DNA from: Methanolinea sp. UBA473 | GTDB taxonomy: Archaea > Halobacteriota > Methanomicrobia > Methanomicrobiales > Methanospirillaceae | Direction: 5' to 3' | Assembly (NCBI GenBank): GCA_002509495.1 | Contig: DAEV01000008.1 | Coordinates: 308 to 16,098, forward strand | DNA length: 15,791 bases | In this document: positions 7,724 through 14,116 of the stretch, one piece after another | How positions within the stretch are numbered: the stretch's first letter is position 1 | Layout of the letters: each line of letters begins with the position of its first letter | Program-made: the position numbers and the translations under genes | Notes under the pieces: model-generated | The model's database searches: none | What the model saw: only the letters and a program-made list of their open reading frames with translations | What the model was told of the DNA's origin: nothing

Positions 7724-8988
7724 ATAAGGTTCTGCTCCCGAAGAATCTCCCAGAAACCGGGAAATGACTTACTGACACATTCTGCATGGAGAATCTTTAC
7801 GTTTCCTATCGCCAGGCCGAGCACCGCAAAACTCATCGCCGTGCGATGATCTCCTTCAGGGTCGATCTCGCCGCCATGGAGCCGGGACGGAAAGATGACA
7901 AGCGCATCCTTTTCCACCTTCACATTCCCCCCAAGGCTCCGGAGGAGGCGGGCTGTTCCCTCCAGGCGGTCGCTCTCTTTGAACTTCAGGTGAGAGATAC
8001 CGGAAATCCGGGAAGGTGTCCGGGCCATCGCAGCCACCATGCACAGGGTCTGCACCGTATCGGGAGACGTGGACATGTCCACTGTAATCCCCTCGAGATC
8101 GCCGGTATACTCCACCTCCATCCCATGGGGGACATCCCTGATCCTGCAGCCCATCGCCTGGAGTGCGGTAACAAACCGGCGGTCACCCTGGCAGGAACGG
8201 GGATTTAAATTCTCCACCCTGACCCTGCCCCGGCAGAGTGCTGCCAGGGCAAAGAAGTACGACGCAGCCGAGAAATCTCCCTCGATCGGGTACTCTGTCC
8301 CCCGGTAGGGTGTGCCTGCGGGTACGCGGAAGAATTCATACCCGTCGCGATCGACACGCGCACCGAACGATCCCATGACATCCAGCGTAATGTCCAGGTA
8401 CGAGGGGGATACCAGTCCCGGGAGGACTCTGATTTCCACATCTTCCAGGGCATAGGGCCCGGCGAGCAGGAGGGACGAGACGAACTGACTGCTGATCCCG
8501 GCCTCCACCCTGGTCGTTCCTCCCCTGAACCTTCCCCCGACCCGCACAGGGGGATATCCGGGCTTCTCCAGGAACCTCACATCACCCCCCAGCTGGTTAA
8601 GGGCTGATACAAGAGGGCCGACGGGGCGTTCCTTCATCCGGTCTGACCCTGTAATCACAACGGGGGTTCCACATAGCAGGGCAACCGATGTAAGTAACCG
8701 GTAACTCGTGCCGGAATTGTCCATGTCCAGCTCCAGCCCCTTCGGGCATTCAAGTTCCCCTGAGGATCCCGAAATCCGGTAGCCATCCTTTTCCTGCCGG
8801 AAAGGGACCCCCATTGCCTGGAGTGCCCGGCGCGTGATTTCAGTGTCGTCCGACCGGAGTGGCCACATCACGTGTGACTCTCCTTCCGCTATCGCCGCCG
8901 CGATCAAGCCCCTGTGGGTATAACTCTTGGAGGGGGGAGCGTAGAACCGCAGGTCCACCCCTTCCTGTTTCCGAAGGGTCACCTCCAT
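7720..8988 (-). CDS. aroA: 3-phosphoshikimate 1-carboxyvinyltransferase (EPSP synthase)
   Basis: Transfers the enolpyruvyl group of PEP to shikimate 3-phosphate. The 422-residue protein has the expected landmarks: PPSKSYTHR (18-26, with the substrate-binding Lys and Arg), DNSGTSYR (about 90-97), RMKERPVGPL (about 117-126), SSQFVSSLLLAGP, EGDFSAASYF (about 236-245), SPDTVQTL with the catalytic Asp near 310, KFKESDR (about 335-341) and DHRTAM (about 380-385). The ATG at 8988 is supported by a GGAGGT Shine-Dalgarno sequence 6 bases upstream, inside the 3' end of pheA; the two genes overlap by 10 bp. It overlaps the downstream aroKE gene by 4 bp. It acts between AroK and AroC, its downstream operon partners. 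Confidence 0.97.
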   Translation of the reverse strand: MEVTLRKQEGVDLRFYAPPSKSYTHRGLIAAAIAEGESHVMWPLRSDDTEITRRALQAMGVPFRQEKDGYRISGSSGELECPKGLELDMDNSGTSYRLLTSVALLCGTPVVITGSDRMKERPVGPLVSALNQLGGDVRFLEKPGYPPVRVGGRFRGGTTRVEAGISSQFVSSLLLAGPYALEDVEIRVLPGLVSPSYLDITLDVMGSFGARVDRDGYEFFRVPAGTPYRGTEYPIEGDFSAASYFFALAALCRGRVRVENLNPRSCQGDRRFVTALQAMGCRIRDVPHGMEVEYTGDLEGITVDMSTSPDTVQTLCMVAAMARTPSRISGISHLKFKESDRLEGTARLLRSLGGNVKVEKDALVIFPSRLHGGEIDPEGDHRTAMSFAVLGLAIGNVKILHAECVSKSFPGFWEILREQNLI

Positions 8989-9776
8989 TCCGGTACCTCC
9001 ATCTGGGAATAGCAGCCGAGATACTTCACAGAGGTCATGCCGGTCAGCTCGGCCAGTGCATCCCTGCAGTCCCCGGTCCGGAGTAAATCGAGGAAGAAGA
9101 CGTAACTTCCCATTCCCCTCTTGGAGGGCCTGGACTCGATCCGGGTCAGATTGATACCCCTCCTGGCGAAGATTCCCAGGAGGTCGTAGAGGAGCCCGGC
9201 CCGGTCCTTCTTAGGATCAACGATGATACTGCATTTCCTGGCACCGTTCTCAGGGCCCGGAGTGGATGAGATCAGCACGAACCTCGTAACGTTGGACGGA
9301 TTGTTCTCAACCAATTCCTTAATGACCGGCAGCGAATGAATCCGGGTAGTAAGGAGGGAGACTATGGCGGCAGATCCGGGGCACTTCATGAGATCCCTTG
9401 CGCTCTCAGCATTGCTTGAGGTATGGATCACGGGGATCTCAAGCGAATCCACCAGTTCGCTGCACTGCTCGTGGGTCTGGGGATGAACAAAGAGCCTCTC
9501 TGCCTCTTCTATCGGGTCCTGCGAGACCAGGTAGTGATGGACCGGCATGTAGACTTCTCCCCGGATGAAGACCCTGTAGCGGAGGAGACCGTCGAGTGTC
9601 GGACCGACTCCGCCCGCCTCACTGTTCTCCAAGGGAATTAAACCTTGGAAACCGCCCTTTTCCACCTGGACGAAGATACGGTGGATTGTAGGAACCAGTT
9701 CCACATCCTCCCCGAACAGGCGGAATGCCAGTTCATGGCTGAACGTGCCTTCGGGGCCCAATGCGAGGACGGTCAT
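8979..9776 (-). CDS. pheA: Prephenate dehydratase with ACT domain
   Basis: Converts prephenate to phenylpyruvate, the branch to phenylalanine. 265 residues. The catalytic part (1-170) shows GPEGTFS (7-13), IPLENSEAGGV (47-57), HPQTHEQC (98-105) and the catalytic Thr in NVTRF (162-166). Residues about 183-258 are an ACT regulatory domain with LLYDLLGIFARRGINLTRIESRP; the ESRP motif is the phenylalanine-binding feature of this family, so feedback inhibition by Phe is expected from family knowledge. There is no fused chorismate mutase, unlike the E. coli P-protein. GGTGA lies 4 bases before the ATG. Its start overlaps the tyrA stop (ATGA), and its 3' end overlaps aroA by 10 bp. Confidence 0.95.
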   Translation of the reverse strand: MTVLALGPEGTFSHELAFRLFGEDVELVPTIHRIFVQVEKGGFQGLIPLENSEAGGVGPTLDGLLRYRVFIRGEVYMPVHHYLVSQDPIEEAERLFVHPQTHEQCSELVDSLEIPVIHTSSNAESARDLMKCPGSAAIVSLLTTRIHSLPVIKELVENNPSNVTRFVLISSTPGPENGARKCSIIVDPKKDRAGLLYDLLGIFARRGINLTRIESRPSKRGMGSYVFFLDLLRTGDCRDALAELTGMTSVKYLGCYSQMEVPEWR

Positions 9777-10597
9777 CGTTTCACCATGGATGCGATGAGG
9801 TCATCGGTCTCCTTTGCCGCCCGCTCCCGGTACTCCCCGAAATGTTCCGCATCCATCCGAAAGATCTCCTCGAACCTGGTTCCTTCCCCCTGCCCGACGG
9901 CACGGCCAAGGTCGGAGATCGCCTCTTCACAGGCCTTCAGGACCGCCGGAACAAAGGGATTGAACCGCAGCATATCCGAGTACAGTGCAGGTTCCTGCGA
10001 TAATAGTCTCCCGACGAGACCCATCTCCATCCGGTATACCGGGCTCATGAACTCCTCCGTCTGGCCAGGTGACACCCCCACGCGCCTCATCGTGTCTGCG
10101 ATCCCCAGGGTGACGAAGTGGGTCAGTCCCTGCACCACTGCCATGACCCTGTCATGTTCTTCCGGTGTTGTCCTTGTGATCCTTGCACCCTGTCTCTCGA
10201 AAAGTGCGAGAAATGAACGCAGGGTTCCCTCATCGCAGCGTCCGGGCGTTACAATAATAGTCTGGCCAGCGAGTCCCGGCACAGAGGGGCCAAACATCGG
10301 GTGGAGCCCGATGACCTGTGCGCGCGAGGCAAGCATGGCTTTCATCGGGTCGGTCTTGAGCGACGTAAGGTCACACAGGATCTGCCTTTCCATGAGCAGC
10401 GGAGCGACAACTCCAATCATATTCCCCGTCTCGCGGATTGGCACCGAGACCATCACGATATCGCACCGGGCGGCGAGATCCCGGGGGGTCAGAGGGGTGT
10501 TCCTCCCGGACACGAGGACCCTGCACCCGGCCCGTTCGAAGACCCCGCGGAAAAATTTTCCCATCTTGCCGGTTCCCCCGATAATGCCCACGAGCAC
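9773..10597 (-). CDS. tyrA: Prephenate dehydrogenase
   Basis: Oxidatively decarboxylates prephenate to 4-hydroxyphenylpyruvate, the branch to tyrosine. 274 residues. A Rossmann site GGTGKMG (7-13) opens the protein, followed by SVPI (51-54), DLTSLK (76-81), GLHPMFGP (97-104, with the conserved His), and EEHDRVMAVVQGLTHF. The all-helical C-terminal dimerisation domain fills the rest. Neither a chorismate mutase nor an ACT domain is fused to it. The start is a GTG at 10597, giving the N terminus LVGIIGGTGKMG typical of the family; GGAG lies about 12 bases upstream. It begins 6 bp after the DHQ synthase stop and overlaps pheA by 4 bp, so the Tyr and Phe branch enzymes are translationally linked. 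Confidence 0.93.
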   Translation of the reverse strand: MLVGIIGGTGKMGKFFRGVFERAGCRVLVSGRNTPLTPRDLAARCDIVMVSVPIRETGNMIGVVAPLLMERQILCDLTSLKTDPMKAMLASRAQVIGLHPMFGPSVPGLAGQTIIVTPGRCDEGTLRSFLALFERQGARITRTTPEEHDRVMAVVQGLTHFVTLGIADTMRRVGVSPGQTEEFMSPVYRMEMGLVGRLLSQEPALYSDMLRFNPFVPAVLKACEEAISDLGRAVGQGEGTRFEEIFRMDAEHFGEYRERAAKETDDLIASMVKR

Positions 10598-10603
10598 GCG
10601 AAA

Positions 10604-11590
10604 TCACTTCTCCAGGATCTTCTCTTTCACCGCCATACCGAAGTGGCGGCCGGACTCTTTTTGGCATCCAAGAACCCGGTCTCCCACCGCAAGATCCACC
10701 ACGGATCGGGCTTTCCCGTCTTCCCCGACCAGCCGGATGGTCTCCGCGTTCTGGAGAACAAGGCTTGCTTTTTCCCCGCCGGCCTCTGCTTCGACGAGCA
10801 GAAGCGGGCGCCGCTCGATCTTGACACGACCGACCGTCACCTCGCGTGCCACCCCTTCAGGCGCAGAGACCATCACATGATCCCCTGCCTTCAGATCCGA
10901 GAGGTACGCTGTTTTTCCACCTGTTGCCAGGATGTACGCATGGACTGCACCTGCATTTACACGGAAAGGTCGCGGGGCAACATAGGGATTCACCAGGGTT
11001 TCGCCATGAACGAGAAGATAGGCGGAAGATGTGTTGCCGAGGAGCATCCCCTCTCCCTCGTCCAGCATGGAACACGTGTCCACGCAGACCCGATCTCCCA
11101 TGCCAACCGGCCGGATCGCGGTGATGGTAAAGGGTACCAGCTCCATTTTTTCCGTTTCTCTCCGGATCAGGGCACCGACCTCGCGGACCACACCGGGATC
11201 GTCGGTCTGGAGGAGCACACCGCGCACCCCCCGCTCCAGCACCTGGAGCGCGAGCTCGGCCTCTTGCGCAGATTTCACGAGAGCGATGATGCGATCGGCC
11301 TGGGCCACAAGATTCTCAAGGGGAATCACCGTCCAGTCCTCGGTGGACACCACCACGTATCCCCTCCCGGCGAGCTTCACCGCCGTATCCTCGCTTTCCT
11401 TATCAGAGATCCGCACTTCGAAGACGTCCTTACCGAGGGTGAGGTCCCCGTCCGGAGCCACAACCCGGATCCGTCCAAGCGCCCTTATCTGTGACGCATT
11501 GTCTGCGAGAACGGTATCTGCACCGCTCTCGAGGGCAGTAGTTGCGATCTCCTTGCGGAAAGGACGGATATCGACCCAGAACTCCTTCAT
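10604..11590 (-). CDS. aroB': 3-dehydroquinate synthase, archaeal type II (MJ1249 family)
   Basis: NAD-dependent oxidative deamination and cyclisation of 2-amino-3,7-dideoxy-D-threo-hept-6-ulosonate (ADTH) to 3-dehydroquinate. This enzyme replaces bacterial AroB in archaea that lack DAHP synthase. The 328-residue protein carries the long family signature at about 160-236: RPVGMGDRVCVDTCS, then GEGMLLGNTSSAYLLVHGET, then RPFRVNAGAVHAY and GGKTAYLSDLKAGD. The N terminus MKEFWVDIRPF also fits. There is no sequence resemblance to bacterial AroB. Its ATG overlaps the TGA of the upstream ADTH synthase (ATGA), and GAGGT lies 4-5 bases upstream. It uses the product of that neighbour and feeds AroD. 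Confidence 0.95.
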   Translation of the reverse strand: MKEFWVDIRPFRKEIATTALESGADTVLADNASQIRALGRIRVVAPDGDLTLGKDVFEVRISDKESEDTAVKLAGRGYVVVSTEDWTVIPLENLVAQADRIIALVKSAQEAELALQVLERGVRGVLLQTDDPGVVREVGALIRRETEKMELVPFTITAIRPVGMGDRVCVDTCSMLDEGEGMLLGNTSSAYLLVHGETLVNPYVAPRPFRVNAGAVHAYILATGGKTAYLSDLKAGDHVMVSAPEGVAREVTVGRVKIERRPLLLVEAEAGGEKASLVLQNAETIRLVGEDGKARSVVDLAVGDRVLGCQKESGRHFGMAVKEKILEK

Positions 11591-12372
11591 TGAGACCTCG
11601 AAAGTGCCGTTTCAGGGTCCATCTCGTCGTGCACAACACGGCAGAGGGCCTGGACAAATGCCCGCGTGTCCTCCCGCTGGAAGGCGTTCCTACCAACACA
11701 TACGCCTGCTCCACCAGCTCTTACCGAGTCCCGGATCGCATGCAGGGTCTCCAGGTCTCCTGCCTTCTCGCCGCCGGCTATGAAGACCGGGACCGAACAG
11801 GACCTGACGATCTTTCCGAAAGAGATGGGATCCCCGGTGTAGTTGGTCTTGATCAGATCTGCCCCGAGTTCTTCTGCAACCCGGACGCAATGCCCCACGC
11901 TCGCCGGAGAAATGGGATCGATCCCTTTCCCCCTCGGATAGATCATTACGAGGAGGGGCATGCCCCACCGGTTGCAATCCCTGACGACCTGTCCTGCCGA
12001 TTCCAGCATGCGGGACTCGGTGGGGGCCCCGAGATTAATATGGATCGAAACTGCGTCAGCCCCGAGGGCCACGGCCTCTTCCACAGTACATACGAGCACC
12101 TTGTCGTTCGGGTCAGGATTTAAGGAGGTACTGCCCGAAAGGTGGACGATCAGCCCTATATCCCGCCCCCTGCGCCGATGTCCCCGCTTCACAATTCCCT
12201 TATGCAGGACGATTGCATTTGCACCGCCCTCGCTCACCTCGGAGATTGTCCTCGTCATGTCCAGCAGCCCTTCAATCTGTCCCAGTGTGAATCCATGATC
12301 CATGGGTACGATTACGGACCGGTTGGTATTCCGGTTCATAATCCGTTCGATTCGTATATCTTTTCCGATCAT
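11587..12372 (-). CDS. ADTH synthase paralog 1 (DeoC/class I aldolase family)
   Basis: 261 residues, class I aldolase fold, of the family that condenses 6-deoxy-5-ketofructose 1-phosphate with aspartate semialdehyde to make ADTH, the archaeal entry to the shikimate pathway. Visible are IVPMDHG (21-27, acid/base D25), LHKGIVKRGHR (56-66), IVHLSGSTS (75-83), VSIHINLG (108-115), MIYPRG (143-148, with Y145), the Schiff-base lysine K175 in IKTNYTGD, and GGAGVCVGRNAFQ near the end. It begins 3 bp after the stop of a second paralog, with AAGGGAT upstream of the ATG, and overlaps the DHQ synthase by 4 bp. About half of all positions match the adjacent paralog. I cannot tell from sequence alone which copy is the true ADTH synthase. 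Confidence 0.88.
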   Translation of the reverse strand: MIGKDIRIERIMNRNTNRSVIVPMDHGFTLGQIEGLLDMTRTISEVSEGGANAIVLHKGIVKRGHRRRGRDIGLIVHLSGSTSLNPDPNDKVLVCTVEEAVALGADAVSIHINLGAPTESRMLESAGQVVRDCNRWGMPLLVMIYPRGKGIDPISPASVGHCVRVAEELGADLIKTNYTGDPISFGKIVRSCSVPVFIAGGEKAGDLETLHAIRDSVRAGGAGVCVGRNAFQREDTRAFVQALCRVVHDEMDPETALSRSQ

Positions 12373-12375
12373 TTC

Positions 12376-13167
12376 TTATCCCTTCAGTAGTTCCAATGCC
12401 TCTTCTGCGTTCCATCCGTGGTGGACAATCTCGGCGGCCGCCTTGATGAACCGGTCGGGGGTGGGGTGCTGGAATGCGTTCCTCCCTATGGAGATCCCCG
12501 CCGCTCCTCCCTGCATGGCCCCTTCGACCAGTTCCAGGGTCGCCCTGTCGGTGGTCAGTGAGCCCCCCGCCACCACGACCGGGACAGGGCAGCCCCTGGT
12601 GACCTCACGGAACGTGTCCGGATCTCCGGTATAGACCGTCTTTACGATATCAGCCCCAAGCTCTGCTCCAACCCTTGCCGCAAGGCTCACGTGTTCCAGC
12701 TGGTGCTCGTTCTTGATCTTTCTCCCTCTCGGGTACATCATTGCCAGCAGGGGCATACCCCACTCCATGCACTCGATCGCCACTTTCCCGAGGTCCGAAA
12801 GCATCCGGGCCTCGGAGTCGGCCCCGATATTCACGTGGATCGATACCGCGTCCGCTCCCATCTTCATGGCGTTGGTCACCGTGTTCACCAGCACCTTCTC
12901 GTTGGGATCCGGCCCGATTGAGGTGCTTGCCGAAACATGGAGAATAAGACCGATGTCGCGTCCGCTCATTCGATGCCCGTGAAGGGCCAGGCCGACATGG
13001 CCAAGCACCGCATTGGCCCCGCCTTCCGCCACCTGGTCCACCGCCCGGCCCATGTCGATCAGGCCTTCGATAGGCCCGCTGCTCACTCCATGATCCATGG
13101 GTACGATGATGGTCTTCCTGGTGTTCCGGTCCATGATACGTTCCAGACGAATTTCTTTTCCTCTCAT
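12376..13167 (-). CDS. ADTH synthase paralog 2 (DeoC/class I aldolase family)
   Basis: 263 residues, same fold and family as the next gene downstream: IVPMDHGVSSGPIEGLID (21-38), VSIHVNIG (108-115), MMYPRG (143-148), Schiff-base lysine K176 in VKTVYTGD, GCPVPVVVAGG (192-202) and AAGISIGRNAFQH. It differs from paralog 1 where that has LHKGI; here the sequence is GHVGL (56-60). The frame is open for 21 more codons upstream, but the ATG at 13167 gives the family N terminus (MRGKEIRLERIMDRNT) and has GGAGGGAG about 7 bases upstream. It is the first enzyme gene of the aro operon and lies behind a leader of about 200 nt. A duplicate may make the sugar precursor or a related aldol product rather than ADTH; that is inference. 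Confidence 0.87.
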   Translation of the reverse strand: MRGKEIRLERIMDRNTRKTIIVPMDHGVSSGPIEGLIDMGRAVDQVAEGGANAVLGHVGLALHGHRMSGRDIGLILHVSASTSIGPDPNEKVLVNTVTNAMKMGADAVSIHVNIGADSEARMLSDLGKVAIECMEWGMPLLAMMYPRGRKIKNEHQLEHVSLAARVGAELGADIVKTVYTGDPDTFREVTRGCPVPVVVAGGSLTTDRATLELVEGAMQGGAAGISIGRNAFQHPTPDRFIKAAAEIVHHGWNAEEALELLKG

Positions 13168-13213
13168 ACAAATCTCCCTCCATGCCAGCGCATTCAAGGA
13201 ATGGGGCAATGGA

Positions 13214-13306
13214 TTAGGCGAAAAAGCCAAAATAACTAAAAAACAGGCGATAACCAGAGAAAGCCACGGCTCTTACCGATGAATTGAGAGAAACCGTGGA
13301 TTCCAT
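13214..13306 (-). CDS. Candidate leader peptide 2 of the aro operon (30 aa, Phe/Tyr-rich end)
   Basis: A 30-codon frame inside the operon leader, ending 46 nt before the first enzyme's ATG. The last 15 residues read FSGYRLFFSYFGFFA: six Phe and two Tyr, against none in the first 15. There is no Trp. The two U-tracts in this part (13243-13238 and 13225-13221) are the Phe codons themselves. A hairpin (13299-13264) covers codons 3-15. There is no Shine-Dalgarno sequence before the ATG, which weakens the call; the frame is also open upstream to GTG codons at 13369 and 13366. The AT-rich spacer could produce Phe and Tyr codons by chance. No homolog is known to me. Confidence 0.35.
   Translation of the reverse strand: MESTVSLNSSVRAVAFSGYRLFFSYFGFFA
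13264..13299 (-). promoter_or_regulatory. Hairpin in the aro operon leader
   Basis: On the transcript strand CCACGG (13299-13294) pairs with CCGTGG (13269-13264). Inside, after a 3-base bulge, CTCT pairs with AGAG, for ten base pairs in all around a loop of about 13 bases. Six T residues follow about 20 bases later (13243-13238). An upstream CCACG (13319-13315) could pair with the same 3' arm instead, so two mutually exclusive folds are possible. Confidence 0.4.
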
Positions 13307-13325
13307 GCAGGGTTCGTGGGCCAAG

Positions 13326-13373
13326 CTAGTGAAGATAAAAACCCTCACTGGCGAAAAAACACTCACCACGCAT
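13326..13373 (-). CDS. Candidate leaderless leader peptide 1 of the aro operon (15 aa)
   Basis: The frame reads MRGECFFASEGFYLH then TAG. Its ATG is 30 bp from the centre of the operon TATA box, so transcription starting at the A residues 13374-13373 would give a leaderless mRNA. aroD and the U32 gene in this window have the same TATA-to-ATG spacing. Three Phe and one Tyr occur in 15 codons, at a length typical of bacterial attenuator peptides. The Phe codons fall in T-runs that form an imperfect direct repeat (GTGAG.GTTTTT twice). The tripeptide FFA is encoded as TTT TTC GCC here and again at the end of candidate peptide 2. Chance in a T-rich spacer is not excluded. Confidence 0.4.
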   Translation of the reverse strand: MRGECFFASEGFYLH

Positions 13374-13398
13374 TGAACAAATAGGTGGGGAGAGGTGG

Positions 13399-13408
13399 TA
13401 TATAAATA
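13399..13408 (-). promoter_or_regulatory. TATA box of the aromatic amino acid operon
   Basis: TATTTATATA on the minus strand is the best archaeal TATA match in the window. Transcription should start about 25 bp downstream, near 13374, giving a leader of about 200 nt before the first enzyme ATG at 13167. It lies just downstream of the MBF1 gene and its oligo-T terminator, so the operon is probably independent of MBF1. Confidence 0.75.
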
Positions 13409-13423
13409 TGGCGACTTTCCATG

Positions 13424-13430
13424 AAAAAAA
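13424..13430 (-). terminator. Oligo-T terminator after MBF1
   Basis: Seven T residues on the minus strand start about 10 bases past the MBF1 stop codon and about 15 bases before the aro TATA box. This is the standard archaeal U-tract terminator position and separates the two transcription units. Confidence 0.6.
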
Positions 13431-13439
13431 GCCCTGGTT

Positions 13440-13949
13440 TTATTTATGCACTTTCTTGATCGATATGACGTCCCCGAGCGTGGGAACAATTCTTCCCGGT
13501 TTTCCGGCCTTCTCCTCCTCCGATGGAGTATCGATGAGACGGATATCCAGCGTTTTTTCAAGTTTCCTGCGCAGATCGTCCTCTGGAATGAGATCCTTCT
13601 TCTCGACCTTCTTGATCAAAAGCTCCTTCTCCTTGATCTGCATGGCAAGGTCCTTCTGGGTCCACCCCTTCTCCATCCTGGCCCGGCGGATCCGGTCCCC
13701 GTAATCTTCGACGATCTCACCCTCGATCAGGTCAAAGACATCCCGCTGCCGCCGGATTTGCGAGGTTTTGACCGGGGCCTGGCCTGGCCCGCGGACAGGA
13801 CGGCTTGTTTGTGGCTTCTGCACCTCGGTCCCGTATTTCGCGCATTGACCGCAGACAACCAGCTCGGCACCCTCGACCCGGACAGTCTTGGAGGGGCCCT
13901 GAATCTTTCCTCCACACAATTCGCATTTAGGAGAAGTGTCCTTAGGCAT
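13440..13949 (-). CDS. Multiprotein bridging factor 1, archaeal (aMBF1)
   Basis: A 169-residue protein with the aMBF1 layout. An N-terminal zinc ribbon has CELC and CGQC pairs (C9, C12, C33, C36 from the ATG). A flexible basic linker rich in Pro, Arg and Gln follows (about 45-70), then a Cro-type HTH (about 82-145) with YGDRIRRARMEKGWTQKDLAMQIKEKELLIKKVEKKDLIPEDDLRRKLEKTL split around the helix-turn-helix core. In eukaryotes MBF1 bridges TBP to activators; archaeal homologs associate with ribosomes, and their role is not settled. The ATG at 13949 is preferred over the GTG at 13955 because it gives the usual short N terminus before the zinc ribbon; GAGTGAT precedes it. It is divergent from PAN and upstream of the aro operon on the same strand, with a terminator between. 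Confidence 0.92.
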   Translation of the reverse strand: MPKDTSPKCELCGGKIQGPSKTVRVEGAELVVCGQCAKYGTEVQKPQTSRPVRGPGQAPVKTSQIRRQRDVFDLIEGEIVEDYGDRIRRARMEKGWTQKDLAMQIKEKELLIKKVEKKDLIPEDDLRRKLEKTLDIRLIDTPSEEEKAGKPGRIVPTLGDVISIKKVHK

Positions 13950-14077
13950 AATCACTCTCTCGATCTTTCACGCTTCCGGAAGTAGTATTCCACGGCTGAT
14001 CGGAAATGTTTTCCTATGAGCCCGATCCGATCTTCTCCTCTCCAGTTGCACAGCTGAGAGAAAAACGGTGCAGACAA

Positions 14078-14116
14078 CCTGCCGGGAGGAAGATTGAAAC
14101 GATTTTTCCCGGCAGG
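14078..14116. repeat. Strong inverted repeat (possible RNA hairpin) in the MBF1-PAN spacer
   Basis: CCTGCCGGGA (14078-14087) and TCCCGGCAGG (14107-14116) are perfect 10-bp complements. On the plus-strand RNA the stem can extend by GGAA against UUUU to 14 bp with an 11-base loop. Since both flanking genes point away, it is not a normal 3'-end terminator. On the minus strand a T5 run follows 12 bases after it, so it could be the 5' UTR fold or attenuator of MBF1, or part of a small RNA. Confidence 0.5.

Noticed and set aside
9645..10880. Long plus-strand open frame of 411 codons across pheA, tyrA and DHQ synthase
   Set aside because: It is antisense to three genes with complete catalytic motifs; its composition is that of a complementary-strand shadow in GC-rich DNA.
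10301..11494. Plus-strand open frame of 397 codons over tyrA and DHQ synthase
   Set aside because: Rich in His, Pro, Arg and Gly with no domain pattern; antisense shadow of recognised genes.
13168..13230. 21-codon N-terminal extension of ADTH synthase paralog 2
   Set aside because: The extension contains the strong SD of the ATG at 13167 and lacks family similarity; the family N terminus starts at the internal Met.
14093..14100. ATTGAAAC, identical to the common 3' end of many CRISPR repeats
   Set aside because: It occurs once, in the loop of a hairpin, with no repeat-spacer array and no cas genes in the window.
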